A DNA stretch of 64,000 nucleotides from 2-02-FULL-55-14 sp964581115 (lineage in GTDB: Bacteria > Bacteroidota > Ignavibacteria > UBA10030), in NCBI GenBank assembly GCA_964581115.1, contig CAZOMY010000004.1, forward strand, positions 62,001 through 126,000. Reading direction: 5' to 3'. Position 1 is the stretch's first letter; each line of letters opens with the position of its first letter. This document shows positions 51,829 to 60,952 of the stretch, one piece after another. The notes below the pieces were generated by a model, which searched no databases, was not told the DNA's origin, and saw only the letters and a list, made by a program, of their open reading frames with translations. The translations under genes and the position numbers were made by a program.

Positions 51829-53090
51829 CGGAGCTGCGGTCGATCCTGGGGCGTTCGGCGTTGTTGGCGGCGGCTCGCATCATCTCGAAACTGGCGACGC
51901 TGGCCGTGGTGTTGAGCGTGGCGCGTCGGATCTCCGTGGAGGACTTCGGTCTCCTCGGCACGATGCTCGCCTACGCCACGTTCGCCGGTCTGCTGAGCGA
52001 TTTTGGACAGTTGCTTCCGACCATCCGCGGCATGAGTCAGGATCCGGGTCGTGAAGCCCTCATCGTTGGCCGCACGATCTGGCCGCGCGTGATCTGGGGG
52101 GCGGTGGGTTCCGTCGCCTTGCTGAGTGTCGGCTGGATGCTCGGATACCCGATCCTTCCCTTGGCGCTGTTCGTCGCTGCGTCGCTGGTCGAATCGGTCT
52201 TCACCATGCTGGTCCGCTCGCACGAGGTGCATCAAGCGATGCGCCGTGTGACGGTGTTGGTCATCGGCGAGCGGTTGTCATACGCCGCATGGGTCCTGTC
52301 GGCCATCTTCATCGAACCGACGCTGACGACGATCGCTGCTGCCACATTGGCATCGATCGTTTCCATGCTTGGGGTCGCCGCATGGAAGTTCCGGCGCCAC
52401 TATGGATGGTCGTGGCCGCGATGCGAGTGGTCGACCGTCCGCGCAGGAACGTTGCAGGGCCTTCCCTTGCTCATCGCAGGCCTGCTCGGCACGGTCTACT
52501 ATCGACTCGACATCGTCCTGCTTGAGCAGATGATCTCGGCGACCGAGGCCGGCTTCTACAATGCGTCCATGAGGGTGGTCGAGTCGCTCATGTTTGTTCC
52601 AATGTCTTTGATGTCGACGCTGTTCCCGCTTCTGGCATCAATGTTTGAATCGGACCGTGTGGCCTTTCAGCAGGCCTTGCGGCGGGCCGGATGGTTGATG
52701 GGCTGGGCAGGGATGAGCGTTGGGGCCGTCGTTGTGATTTGGTCCGATGAGTTGATCACCCTTCTCTACGGCGATGCGTTCGGTCGCGCCGGTTCGATCC
52801 TGATGATCATGGGACCGATGCTATTCTTCTACTTTTTGAATTTTCTGGCTTCCCAGGCGCTCGTGGCGATGCACCGGGATCGCCTGATGACGATCGTCAC
52901 CGCCGTCGCCGCAACCTTGGCGACATGTCTTAATCTGATCTTCATTCCGAAGTATGGTGCGATGTCGAGCGCAGCGGTACGGGTGGTGGTGGAAGGTCTC
53001 ATGGCAGCCAGCTACGTGTGGATCATCGTTCGGACGATCAGGTCGGAGCCGGTCCACCCATCGCCCGGGATGGCACAGGTCGAGGGATGA
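51825..53090 (+). CDS. oligosaccharide flippase (Wzx-like, MOP superfamily)
   Basis: The protein has 421 residues with about 12 membrane helices. The N-terminus LRSILGRSALLAAARIISKL and VARRISVEDFGLLGTMLAYA match the polysaccharide-synthase/Wzx family; DIVLLEQMISATEAGFYNAS and MRVVESLMFVPMSLMSTLFP are the conserved helix-7 region. It moves lipid-linked repeat units across the inner membrane. It overlaps the polymerase and GT2 genes by ATGA junctions. Confidence 0.9.
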   Translation: MTELRSILGRSALLAAARIISKLATLAVVLSVARRISVEDFGLLGTMLAYATFAGLLSDFGQLLPTIRGMSQDPGREALIVGRTIWPRVIWGAVGSVALLSVGWMLGYPILPLALFVAASLVESVFTMLVRSHEVHQAMRRVTVLVIGERLSYAAWVLSAIFIEPTLTTIAAATLASIVSMLGVAAWKFRRHYGWSWPRCEWSTVRAGTLQGLPLLIAGLLGTVYYRLDIVLLEQMISATEAGFYNASMRVVESLMFVPMSLMSTLFPLLASMFESDRVAFQQALRRAGWLMGWAGMSVGAVVVIWSDELITLLYGDAFGRAGSILMIMGPMLFFYFLNFLASQALVAMHRDRLMTIVTAVAATLATCLNLIFIPKYGAMSSAAVRVVVEGLMAASYVWIIVRTIRSEPVHPSPGMAQVEG

Positions 53091-54076
53091 GCTCGACGTC
53101 TGCTCCTGTTTCGCTGATCGTCACCGTCCTCAACGAGGGGGCCACCATCGATCGGTTCATGGCCTCGGTGACGCGCCAATCGCGAGTCCCGGATGAGATC
53201 GTCGTCGTCGACGGCGGTTCGACGGATGACACAGTTCAGCGGCTTGGCGAATGGCAGGCGAAGGCGCATGAAGGTCGGATCCGAGTGATCGTCGACCCGA
53301 GTTGTTCGAGGCAAGGATCGGACGGTCCGATCGCACGCGGACGGAATCGCGCGATCCGAGAGTCGCAGTACGACATCATCGCTTGTGCAGACGCCGGATG
53401 CGAGATGCAGGAGCGTTGGCTCGAAACGATCACGTCACCCTTCGCCGATCCCGCGGTGCACGTGGTCGGTGGGTGGTATCTGGCGCGTCGCGATACGATG
53501 TTCCGCCGCGCGTTGGCAGCGAGCTGGGTGATCCCGCCGGATGAGCTTGATCCCAACACATTCATTCCATCGTCCCGATCGCTGGCATTTCGCAGATCGG
53601 TGTGGGCGAGCGTCGGCGGATATTCTGAACATTCGCTCTACGGCGAGGACACGTTGTTCATCGAGCAGGCTCGCGAGCAGGGATACCGCGTGGTGTTGGC
53701 CGCGGATGCTCTGGTCGAGTGGGAGATCCCAGAAGACCTGCGATCATTTGCGCGTCTGGCCGCCCGGTACGGATTTGGCGACGGATACAGCCGCATTCGA
53801 GGCTGGGCAGCGGCGACCAACGGCCTCAAATCGCTTGCCGCATTGGCGTTGCTGACGGCCGGATTCCTGGTCCATTGGAGCTGGCTCCTCGCGATGCTGC
53901 TGTTGAGCGCGGTCGTTGCGGTTCGACGACGTCCGATGCGATTGCTCGAGCCGCAGGTGCTCCCTCTCGTGCTGTTGATCGGCGTCCTCAAGCTGGTCGG
54001 CGATGCCGCCTACCTCGCAGGGCATCTTCGTGGACGCGGAGCGCGACGCCATCCACTCATCCGGCAAGAACCATGA
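53087..54076 (+). CDS. GT2-family glycosyltransferase with C-terminal membrane helices
   Basis: The protein has 329 residues. The GT-A fold begins VSLIVTVLNEGATIDRFMAS; VVDGGSTDDTV binds the nucleotide sugar and ACADAGCEMQERWLE contains the DxG/DxD-like metal site. Near residue 190, GGYSEHSLYGEDTLFIEQA supplies the ED catalytic motif. Two hydrophobic helices at about 250-295 anchor it to the inner membrane. It adds a sugar to the lipid-linked repeat unit; donor and acceptor are unknown. The ATG at 53087 overlaps the flippase stop. Confidence 0.88.
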   Translation: MSSTSAPVSLIVTVLNEGATIDRFMASVTRQSRVPDEIVVVDGGSTDDTVQRLGEWQAKAHEGRIRVIVDPSCSRQGSDGPIARGRNRAIRESQYDIIACADAGCEMQERWLETITSPFADPAVHVVGGWYLARRDTMFRRALAASWVIPPDELDPNTFIPSSRSLAFRRSVWASVGGYSEHSLYGEDTLFIEQAREQGYRVVLAADALVEWEIPEDLRSFARLAARYGFGDGYSRIRGWAAATNGLKSLAALALLTAGFLVHWSWLLAMLLLSAVVAVRRRPMRLLEPQVLPLVLLIGVLKLVGDAAYLAGHLRGRGARRHPLIRQEP

Positions 54077-55242
54077 GCCGGTCTCGGGACCTCATCGTCT
54101 TCGCCGACGATTGGGGACGGTATCCGTCCACCATCCAGTATCTCGGCCGGGTGCTGGCCGAGCGACATCGAATGATCTGGGTGGGTTCTCTCGGTCTCCG
54201 GAAGCCCGAATTCCATGTCCGTGACGCCGCACGCATTGTTGAAAAGGTGACGGGCATCTTCGGTCGCCGTCCGAAGCATGGTGGCAACTCGCCCGTGGTG
54301 GAGGTACATCCCGTCATCCTCCCGTACCATGATCTGTCCTGGCTGCGTCGGATGAGTCTGTCACGAGTCGTCAGCACCGTCCGGCGGGAGGTCGAGCATC
54401 GTTCATTCGTCGACCCGATCCTCGTGACGGCGTCGCCGCTCATCGGCGAGATCGTCGACGACATCGGCGCGACGTCGTGTCACTACCTCTGTCTGGATGA
54501 TTTCAGCGAGTTCGCTGGCGCCTTCGAATGTCTCCGGCACACCGAGCGACTTCTGGTCGATCGGTCGGCGACCGTCTTTGCCGTTTCGGACGTGTTGCGC
54601 GCGAGTCGCACGCCTCCGTCCGGCCGAAACTACTTCCTGCCCCAGGGAGTCGACACGGATCATTTCGTTCGGCGCGAAGGCGAACCTCCGGAGCCCCTTC
54701 GTTCGTTACCGAGGCCATGGATCGGGTTCTTCGGCATCCTTGCCCCGTGGATCGACCAGGAACTGCTGGTTCGCGTCGCGCGCTGCTATCCAAAGGCGTC
54801 CGTGGTCCTCCTGGGAAGGAGCTCGACGGCGACCGACCGCCTTGAAGCCGAGTCGAATATCCACGTGCTCGGGGAAGTGCCCTATGCACAGCTGCCACAA
54901 TGGTCGCAGTGGTTCGACGTCGGACTGATCCCGTTCGTCGTGAACGAATTGACGGTCGCGGCGAATCCCTTGAAGCTGCTCGAGTATCTCTCGCTTGGAC
55001 TGCCGGTGGTGTCGACGGATCTCCCGGAAGTGCGAAAATTCGTGCCTCTCGTTCGAGTCGCCGAGACGGCTGAGGCATTCGTGCGTGCGGTGGCCGAAGC
55101 GTTGGAAGATCGGTCGAGCGATGCGGCTGGCTTGCGGCGCATGAAAGCCCTGGGGTTCTCCTGGCGGACGATCGCGGACGACGTCATGGCCAAGATCATT
55201 GCGGCGGACGCCGAGGACCGCACCGCTCGAAGGAGATCATGA
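54073..55242 (+). CDS. GT-B glycosyltransferase, GT4/GT1-like
   Basis: The protein has 389 residues. The N-terminal domain starts LIVFADDWGRYPSTIQYLGR and the C-terminal domain carries PWIGFFGILAPWIDQELL, VLGEVPYAQLPQWSQWFDVG and ANPLKLLEYLSLGLPVVSTD, the E-x7-E nucleotide-sugar-binding region of GT4 enzymes. No membrane segment is obvious, so it is a cytoplasmic or peripheral enzyme. The ATG at 54073 overlaps the GT2 stop. The sugar specificity is unknown. Confidence 0.87.
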   Translation: MSRSRDLIVFADDWGRYPSTIQYLGRVLAERHRMIWVGSLGLRKPEFHVRDAARIVEKVTGIFGRRPKHGGNSPVVEVHPVILPYHDLSWLRRMSLSRVVSTVRREVEHRSFVDPILVTASPLIGEIVDDIGATSCHYLCLDDFSEFAGAFECLRHTERLLVDRSATVFAVSDVLRASRTPPSGRNYFLPQGVDTDHFVRREGEPPEPLRSLPRPWIGFFGILAPWIDQELLVRVARCYPKASVVLLGRSSTATDRLEAESNIHVLGEVPYAQLPQWSQWFDVGLIPFVVNELTVAANPLKLLEYLSLGLPVVSTDLPEVRKFVPLVRVAETAEAFVRAVAEALEDRSSDAAGLRRMKALGFSWRTIADDVMAKIIAADAEDRTARRRS

Positions 55243-56450
55243 AACGCCCTCGACTCCTGGTGCTCGCATCACGGATGCCGTATCCGGTGGCAGGCGGGGA
55301 CCGATTGCGCGTCTATCACGTCCTTCGCGGGCTTTGCCAGGCGGGGTCCGTTGAATTGCTCTGCCTGTCGGAAGGCGAACCCGATCCGTCGGCCGTCGAA
55401 CAGCTGCGCTCCGAGATCGGCGACGTGACGATCATGTCCTTTCCCCGGTGGCGTCACCGGGCAAACGCGTTGATGGCCGTCGGTACGCCCGGCCGTCCGC
55501 TCCAGGCCGGCTACTATCGATTCGCGCAGGCGCGCCGATGGATCGATGCTTCCCTGCGTCGTGCGGACCTCGCCTTCGCATTTCATGTCAGGATGACGGA
55601 CTACCTTTGGTCGGCAAGCATTCCGACCATGGTGGATCTCGTCGACGCGATCTCGATGAACTACCGCCGCGCGTTGAAACATCCGATCCCGCTCGCTTGG
55701 CGCGCGATCTATCGATTGGAGATCCCGAGGCTCGAAGCGTACGAAGTGGATGTGACACGCCGGTTCGGTCGTTCCTACGTCGTTTCCGAAGCGGATCGAA
55801 GCTATCTCGTCGACCGCGGAGCGGACCCCGAACGGCTTTCGGTGCTCGGCAACGGTACCATCGCACCGGTCCCGCAACCCTCAGTTGGATCGAGCGAGGA
55901 TCTGGACCTCGTGTTTGTGGGGCACATGGGTACGCAGGCGAACCAGGCGGCCGTCATCTACTTTGTCAAAGAAGTCCTTCCTATCTTGCACCGACGCGGA
56001 ATTCGCCCACATCTGACCGTCGTCGGTCTTAAACCGGGAGAGGCGATCCGCGCGTTGGCGGGCCCCGAGATCACGGTGACCGGAGAGGTGGCCGATCCTC
56101 TGGTCTTTGTGCGCCGGTCCAAGGTGGTCCTGGCCCCAATGGTCTTCGGGGCGGGAGTTCAGAACAAGATCTTGGAAGGCATGTCGATGGGCAAGCCCGT
56201 CGTCACGACTTCGATCGGCGCCGAAGGGCTGCGCGTCGAGTCGGGCGAGCACCTCCTCATTGCCGACGGTCCGGAACCTTTCGCCGACGCGGTGGCCAAG
56301 TGCCTCGCCGACGAGGGCCTGAGGCGCTCGCTTGGTGTACGGGCGGTCGCCTGCGTGCGTCAATGGTATTCCTGGGAGCCGATCTATGGCCGGATCGCAG
56401 AGGATGTCATGCAGTTGATACGTCGCCCGGACCGGGCCACGAGCTTGTGA
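55239..56450 (+). CDS. GT4-like glycosyltransferase, PEP-CTERM/EpsH-associated sugar transferase type
   Basis: The protein has 403 residues. The start LLVLASRMPYPVAGGDRLR then VYHVLRGLCQ resembles the sugar transferases often found with exosortase/EPS systems. The C-terminal half has LVFVGHMGTQANQAAVIYFV, VTGEVADPLVFVRRSKVVLA, FGAGVQNKILEGMSMGKPVV and TTSIGAEGL, the donor-binding region. It overlaps its neighbour by ATGA and precedes the double transferase gene by 3 bases. No exosortase is present in the window. Confidence 0.85.
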   Translation: MKRPRLLVLASRMPYPVAGGDRLRVYHVLRGLCQAGSVELLCLSEGEPDPSAVEQLRSEIGDVTIMSFPRWRHRANALMAVGTPGRPLQAGYYRFAQARRWIDASLRRADLAFAFHVRMTDYLWSASIPTMVDLVDAISMNYRRALKHPIPLAWRAIYRLEIPRLEAYEVDVTRRFGRSYVVSEADRSYLVDRGADPERLSVLGNGTIAPVPQPSVGSSEDLDLVFVGHMGTQANQAAVIYFVKEVLPILHRRGIRPHLTVVGLKPGEAIRALAGPEITVTGEVADPLVFVRRSKVVLAPMVFGAGVQNKILEGMSMGKPVVTTSIGAEGLRVESGEHLLIADGPEPFADAVAKCLADEGLRRSLGVRAVACVRQWYSWEPIYGRIAEDVMQLIRRPDRATSL

Positions 56451-56453
56451 TCG

Positions 56454-58931
56454 ATGACGGCACTGCTCCATATCGCTACGGCGTTCCTGGTGTCGGCGCT
56501 CATTGTTCCGGTTGTGCGGCGCATCGCCACCCAGAAGGGGATCGGCGACCACCCAGGCGAGCGCAAGGTGAACGTGCGGTTCATTCCGCGCATGGGCGGA
56601 GTCGGGATCGTTGCAGGAACGGCGGCTGCGGTCTTGGCGGACTTCCAGTTCGGACCTCGAGCCCTGGTCGGATTTGCGCCTGCGACCGGGGTTGCACTGG
56701 CGTTGGGCCTCGTGGTGCTGCTGGGCGCCTACGATGACATACGAGGCGTGGGATCCCTCGGAAAGCTATCGGTGCAGATCCTGGCTGCGAGTTTCGTCAT
56801 CACGGGCGGATTGATGATCCATCAGATCCGGCTGCCGTTCGTCGAGCCGATCCCGTTGGGCATGTTCGCCCTTCCCGTGACGTTACTCTGGTTGGTGGGA
56901 GTGACGAACGCCGTCAACTTGATCGATGGTCTGGATGGGTTGGCGGCCGGGGTGAGTGCGGTCGCCGCAGCGACGTTCTCAGCGCTGGGATGGCATGCTG
57001 GCCTTGATGCGGTGGTCCTGCTGTCGCTTGCGTTACTGGGTGCATGCGTTGGATTCCTGGTGTACAATTTCCATCCGGCGTCGATCTTCATGGGCGATAC
57101 CGGCAGTCTGTTCCTCGGCTTTCTCCTGGCGACGATCTCGTTGATGCTCATGCAAGACGGCCCGTCGGCCGGGTTGGCGTCGTCGCTGGTCATTCCCGTG
57201 GTGGTGTTGGCCGTTCCGATCATCGACACGTCGATCGCCTTCTTCCGCCGCGTCCGTAAGGGGATGCATCCGCTGAAGCCGGACAAGGAGCACATTCACC
57301 ACCGGTTGATGGACCTGGGCCTGACGCACCGGCAGACGGTTGTCATTACGTACGCGGCGGCCGTTGTGCTGGGAGTGAGCGCGCTTTCCATGTCACGGCT
57401 CGACGCGATGTATGGGCTCGTCATCCTCGTACTCGCCGCCGGGGCCGTCTATGCCGGCATTCGTCGACTCGGATACGTCGAAGAGATGGCGGCTCGATCG
57501 GGTGAATCGCGTCCCCCCATCCAGCCGCTGAGCATCGCCAGGATCATCGACCGGGCGTTCCTGGTGGCGGGCGATCTCGTCGCGTTAGCGGCGGCATTTC
57601 TGCTATCCCATTGGTTCCGGTTTCACTCTGGGTGGCTGAGCCCCGATGGGTTCGTTCCTCTCGAAACGTACCTGATCAGCCCGGGCATGTTGATCCTTGT
57701 TGTCGGTTGGGTCCTGTTGTTCTGGCTGGCCGGCCTGTATGACATTCCTTGGGATGTCTCTCGCGTCGATTACGTGTTCTCGATCGTGAAGACTGTGGCC
57801 GTGGGGACGCTGGCCCTTTTCATCTTCACGCTCGATCCCGAGACACCCACCGTTGGGGGGCGGCTGACGGCATTGGTGTACGGCGCAACGATCGTGTGTG
57901 CGGTGGCGGTCGTGCGGATGGCGATCATCACATTCGAGCGCCATCTCCAGATCCTGGGCTATCGACGCAGGAACACGGTGATCGCCGGCACCTTGCCGAC
58001 AGCGCGAGAACTGCTCGACGAAATCCGTCATCGGCCAGGATTGCAGTATCAGGTCGTCGGGTTTGTAGAGCGAACTCCTCGGAGCAAATTCTTCGAGGAT
58101 TATCCGATCCTTGGCTCGTACCAGGACATCCCCGAGATCGTGCGAACGATGAACGTCGAGGAGCTCCTCATCGTTGCGGGTCTTGAATCGCGGGAGGAGA
58201 TCCTGGATATCGTCAGTCGATGCGAAGGAATCGTGCCCGCCGTCAAAGTGGCGGCCACCGATGCCGAAGTCCTCAGCGGTTTTCGGACGGAAGAGATCGT
58301 CGGCCATCCGCTCATGCGATTGTTCCCCTTGAACATGGTCCGATGGCAATGGGGGCTGAAGCGGCTGGTGGACATCGTCATCTCAATTATCGTGCTGATC
58401 CCGCTCCTCCCTCTATGGCTGATCGTCGGGATCCTGATCAAGTTGGATTCCCCCGGCCCCATATTGTTCAAGCAGGAGCGTGTCGGAAAGAAAGGGCGCA
58501 CTTTTCGCCTTTATAAGTTTCGCTCGATGGTGACCGACGCCGAAAGGGAGACCGGACCAGTCTGGGCGGCTCCCGACGACAAGCGCGTAACCCGACTCGG
58601 TCGATTCATCCGACGATTTCGAATCGACGAAGTGCCGCAGTTCATCAACGTCCTGAAAGGGGAGATGAGCCTCGTCGGACCGCGTCCTGAACGGCCGTAT
58701 TTCGTCAATCAACTCGAGCGCGAAGTGGTCTTCTACCGGCGACGGCTGTTGGTCCGGCCGGGGATCACCGGCTGGGCCCAGGTCAAGCACCGTTATGATG
58801 CCACGCTCGATGACGTTCGCAAGAAGATCACGTACGACCTGTACTATCTCGAGAACATGTCGCTGACCCTGGACCTCAAGATCATGATCCGGACATTTTT
58901 TGTCGCTCTATCCGGCCGGGGGACTCATTGA
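56454..58931 (+). CDS. fused WecA-like and WcaJ/WbaP-like phosphoglycosyltransferases
   Basis: One frame encodes 825 residues with two different initiating transferases. Residues 1-335 are a polytopic PNPT enzyme (WecA/MraY type) with GAYDDIRGVGSLGKLSVQIL, NAVNLIDGLDGL (from N152; Asp158), SIFMGDTGSLFLGFLLA and HIHHR at 280-284. Residues 365-620 hold further membrane helices and a CoA-binding-3-like Rossmann region (NTVIAGTLPTARELLDEI). Residues 636-825 are a complete monotopic sugar transferase: KRLVDIVISII, FKQERVGKKGRTFRLYKFRS, the catalytic pair in RIDEVPQ (Asp725, Glu726), and GEMSLVGPRPERPYFVNQL. Each half normally starts glycan synthesis on undecaprenyl phosphate. Both active sites look intact. 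I know of no characterised protein of this layout. Confidence 0.9.
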   Translation: MTALLHIATAFLVSALIVPVVRRIATQKGIGDHPGERKVNVRFIPRMGGVGIVAGTAAAVLADFQFGPRALVGFAPATGVALALGLVVLLGAYDDIRGVGSLGKLSVQILAASFVITGGLMIHQIRLPFVEPIPLGMFALPVTLLWLVGVTNAVNLIDGLDGLAAGVSAVAAATFSALGWHAGLDAVVLLSLALLGACVGFLVYNFHPASIFMGDTGSLFLGFLLATISLMLMQDGPSAGLASSLVIPVVVLAVPIIDTSIAFFRRVRKGMHPLKPDKEHIHHRLMDLGLTHRQTVVITYAAAVVLGVSALSMSRLDAMYGLVILVLAAGAVYAGIRRLGYVEEMAARSGESRPPIQPLSIARIIDRAFLVAGDLVALAAAFLLSHWFRFHSGWLSPDGFVPLETYLISPGMLILVVGWVLLFWLAGLYDIPWDVSRVDYVFSIVKTVAVGTLALFIFTLDPETPTVGGRLTALVYGATIVCAVAVVRMAIITFERHLQILGYRRRNTVIAGTLPTARELLDEIRHRPGLQYQVVGFVERTPRSKFFEDYPILGSYQDIPEIVRTMNVEELLIVAGLESREEILDIVSRCEGIVPAVKVAATDAEVLSGFRTEEIVGHPLMRLFPLNMVRWQWGLKRLVDIVISIIVLIPLLPLWLIVGILIKLDSPGPILFKQERVGKKGRTFRLYKFRSMVTDAERETGPVWAAPDDKRVTRLGRFIRRFRIDEVPQFINVLKGEMSLVGPRPERPYFVNQLEREVVFYRRRLLVRPGITGWAQVKHRYDATLDDVRKKITYDLYYLENMSLTLDLKIMIRTFFVALSGRGTH

Positions 58932-60025
58932 ACGTCAAACGACTCCTGTTCGTTGCTGGAACCCGTCCCGAGATCATCAAACTTGCTCCGGTGATCCTTC
59001 GGGCGCCGGCGTACGGCGTGACGCCGATACTCTGTCTTACGGGACAGCACCGTGAGATGGCGGATCAAGCGATGCGAATGTTCGGCCTGAGAGCGGAGCA
59101 CGATCTGGAGATCATGACGCCGGGCCAGACGATCCCGGAAATCATGGAGCGCGTCTTCGCTCGATTCCCTGCAGTACTCTCGTCCGTGGGAGCGGACGCC
59201 GTCGTCGTGCAGGGCGATACGACCACCGCGGCTGCGGCAGCCATTTGCAGTTTTCAACTGGGATCCCCCGTCGTCCATGTCGAAGCCGGGTTGCGGAGCC
59301 ATGATCTGACGGCGCCATTCCCAGAGGAGTGGAACCGGCGTGCGATCTCCACCTGCGCGACTGTGCACTTGGCCCCCACGGCCAGGGCCGCGGAACATCT
59401 CCGGCAGGAAGGGGTCAAGGCGGCGTCGATCCACGTCACCGGGAACACAGTTGTGGATGCGTTGCGCTTCTTGGCGGACCGAGAGGACCTCTCGGACCCA
59501 CGGCGCGTCGACGGACGTATCCGTCCGCCGTTTGTGCTGATCACGGCCCATCGGCGGGAGAGTTTTGGCGCCGGATTTGAGTCTCTCTGTGAAGCGATCC
59601 GCGAGTCTGCGGAACGACATCCGGGACTCCAGTTCGTCTATCCCGTCCACTTGAACCCGAACGTTCGCGGACCCGTTTCGGCGATCCTAGGACATATCTC
59701 CAACGTGCTCTTGCTCGAGCCGGTCCCGTATCTCGATCTGTTGACCATGCTGCGAAATGCAGTGTTTGTCGTCACCGACTCCGGCGGCATCCAAGAGGAG
59801 GCGCCATCGTTTGGAAAATACTGTATCGTCTTGAGGGATGTAACGGAGAGGATAGAAAGCGTGGAACTGAACTTTTCGGAACTGGTTGGGACCAACCGAC
59901 GCAGGATCGTTGAGGCCGTCGACCGAGCGTGGATGGCGCCGCGCGTCGTCGATGCTGAGCGCAATCCCTACGGTGATGGCCAAGCTGCAAGCCGTATCCT
60001 TTCCATCCTGACCAACGGCCATTGA
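58928..60025 (+). CDS. wecB: UDP-N-acetylglucosamine 2-epimerase, second copy
   Basis: The protein has 365 residues and family motifs VAGTRPEIIKLAPVILRA, LTGQHREMADQAM, VQGDTTTAAAAAICSFQL, HVEAGLRSHDLTAPFPEEWN, ITAHRRESFG and VTDSGGIQEEAPSFGKYCI. The catalytic acids and His are present. It is closer to the classic WecB/MnaA pattern (GDTTT, HRRE) than the first copy, which has GDVNST and HRPS. The TTG start at 58928 overlaps the stop of the fused transferase gene (TTGA). Two epimerases in one locus may act on different UDP-sugars. Confidence 0.92.
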   Translation: MNVKRLLFVAGTRPEIIKLAPVILRAPAYGVTPILCLTGQHREMADQAMRMFGLRAEHDLEIMTPGQTIPEIMERVFARFPAVLSSVGADAVVVQGDTTTAAAAAICSFQLGSPVVHVEAGLRSHDLTAPFPEEWNRRAISTCATVHLAPTARAAEHLRQEGVKAASIHVTGNTVVDALRFLADREDLSDPRRVDGRIRPPFVLITAHRRESFGAGFESLCEAIRESAERHPGLQFVYPVHLNPNVRGPVSAILGHISNVLLLEPVPYLDLLTMLRNAVFVVTDSGGIQEEAPSFGKYCIVLRDVTERIESVELNFSELVGTNRRRIVEAVDRAWMAPRVVDAERNPYGDGQAASRILSILTNGH

Positions 60026-60073
60026 CATCCAGGGTTTCATCGTTGCATTACCAACCTTCATCAAGGTGTGCGA

Positions 60074-60952
60074 GTGACGGATCAATCTCAGCAGAATCCA
60101 TCGGAGCGGTCCTTGCGGCGACCGCGTCGTGGGCGCGGCTTTCGTAGCGGCCGACGGGAGGGCGAGCGCAGAGGCCCTTCGCCCGACCCGCGCCAGCCCC
60201 GCGGTGAATACGCCGGCAAGGCCCTCGTGGTCATTCCGACGTTCAACGAGGCCGAGAACCTGCCGCGGCTGCTGCCGCGCATTTTCCAGCAAAACAAGGC
60301 CTTCCACGTTCTGATCGTCGACGACAACTCGCCCGACGGCACGGCCGGGATCGTCAAAAAAATGCAGACGAGCAACGATCGGGTCCATCTGCTCGAACGT
60401 CCCCGTAAGATGGGGCTGGGCACGGCATACGTCGCCGGGTTCAAGTATGCCATCCAAAAGGGGTTCGACCACGTTTTCGAGATGGACGCGGACTTCTCGC
60501 ACAACCCGAAAGCGCTCAACGACCTCTACAACGCGGCCAACAAGGACTATGACCTCGTCATCGGCTCGCGCTACAAGTCGGGCGTGAATGTGGTCAATTG
60601 GCCGATGCGGCGCCTCCTCCTCAGCTACTTTGCCAATATCTACACGCGCATCATCACCGGCATGCCGGTGGCGGATGCGACGAGCGGTTTCAAGTGCTAC
60701 CGGCGCAAGGTCCTCGAAACGCTGGACCTTGACGCCATCCGATCGAACGGCTACAGCTTCCAGATCGAGACCAACTTCTGGGCGTGGAAGCTGGGCTTCA
60801 GGGTGGGCGAAGTGCCGATCGTGTTCGTCGACCGCCGCGTGGGCGTGTCGAAGATGTCGAAGGCCATCGTCCATGAGGCGGCCTTCATGGTCTGGAAACT
60901 GAAACTCCGCAGCATCTTCAGTGGCCCGCCCCATCGCACGCCCTCGCGTTGA
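60074..60952 (+). CDS. polyprenol-phosphate sugar synthase (DPM1-like GT2)
   Basis: The enzyme transfers mannose or another hexose from a nucleotide sugar to polyprenyl phosphate. The 292 residues start with an Arg/Pro-rich tail of about 48 residues that is not part of the family. The GT2 domain follows: ALVVIPTFNEAENLPRLLPR, VDDNSPDGTAGIVKKM, RPRKMGLGTAYVAGFKYAI, EMDADFSHNP with the DxD motif, and DATSGFKCYRRKVLE. There is no C-terminal membrane pair, as in the soluble DPM1 subfamily. The GTG at 60074 has AAGG seven bases upstream; a GTG at 60068 is too close. Its end overlaps the next gene by 32 bases. Confidence 0.9.
   Translation: MTDQSQQNPSERSLRRPRRGRGFRSGRREGERRGPSPDPRQPRGEYAGKALVVIPTFNEAENLPRLLPRIFQQNKAFHVLIVDDNSPDGTAGIVKKMQTSNDRVHLLERPRKMGLGTAYVAGFKYAIQKGFDHVFEMDADFSHNPKALNDLYNAANKDYDLVIGSRYKSGVNVVNWPMRRLLLSYFANIYTRIITGMPVADATSGFKCYRRKVLETLDLDAIRSNGYSFQIETNFWAWKLGFRVGEVPIVFVDRRVGVSKMSKAIVHEAAFMVWKLKLRSIFSGPPHRTPSR

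Noticed and set aside
56454..58931. Possibility that the double-transferase gene is two genes joined by a sequence error
   Set aside because: The frame is continuous, codon use does not change, the linker is a normal WcaJ-type membrane region, and there is no internal start with a ribosome-binding site near residue 340. It remains worth re-checking by re-sequencing.
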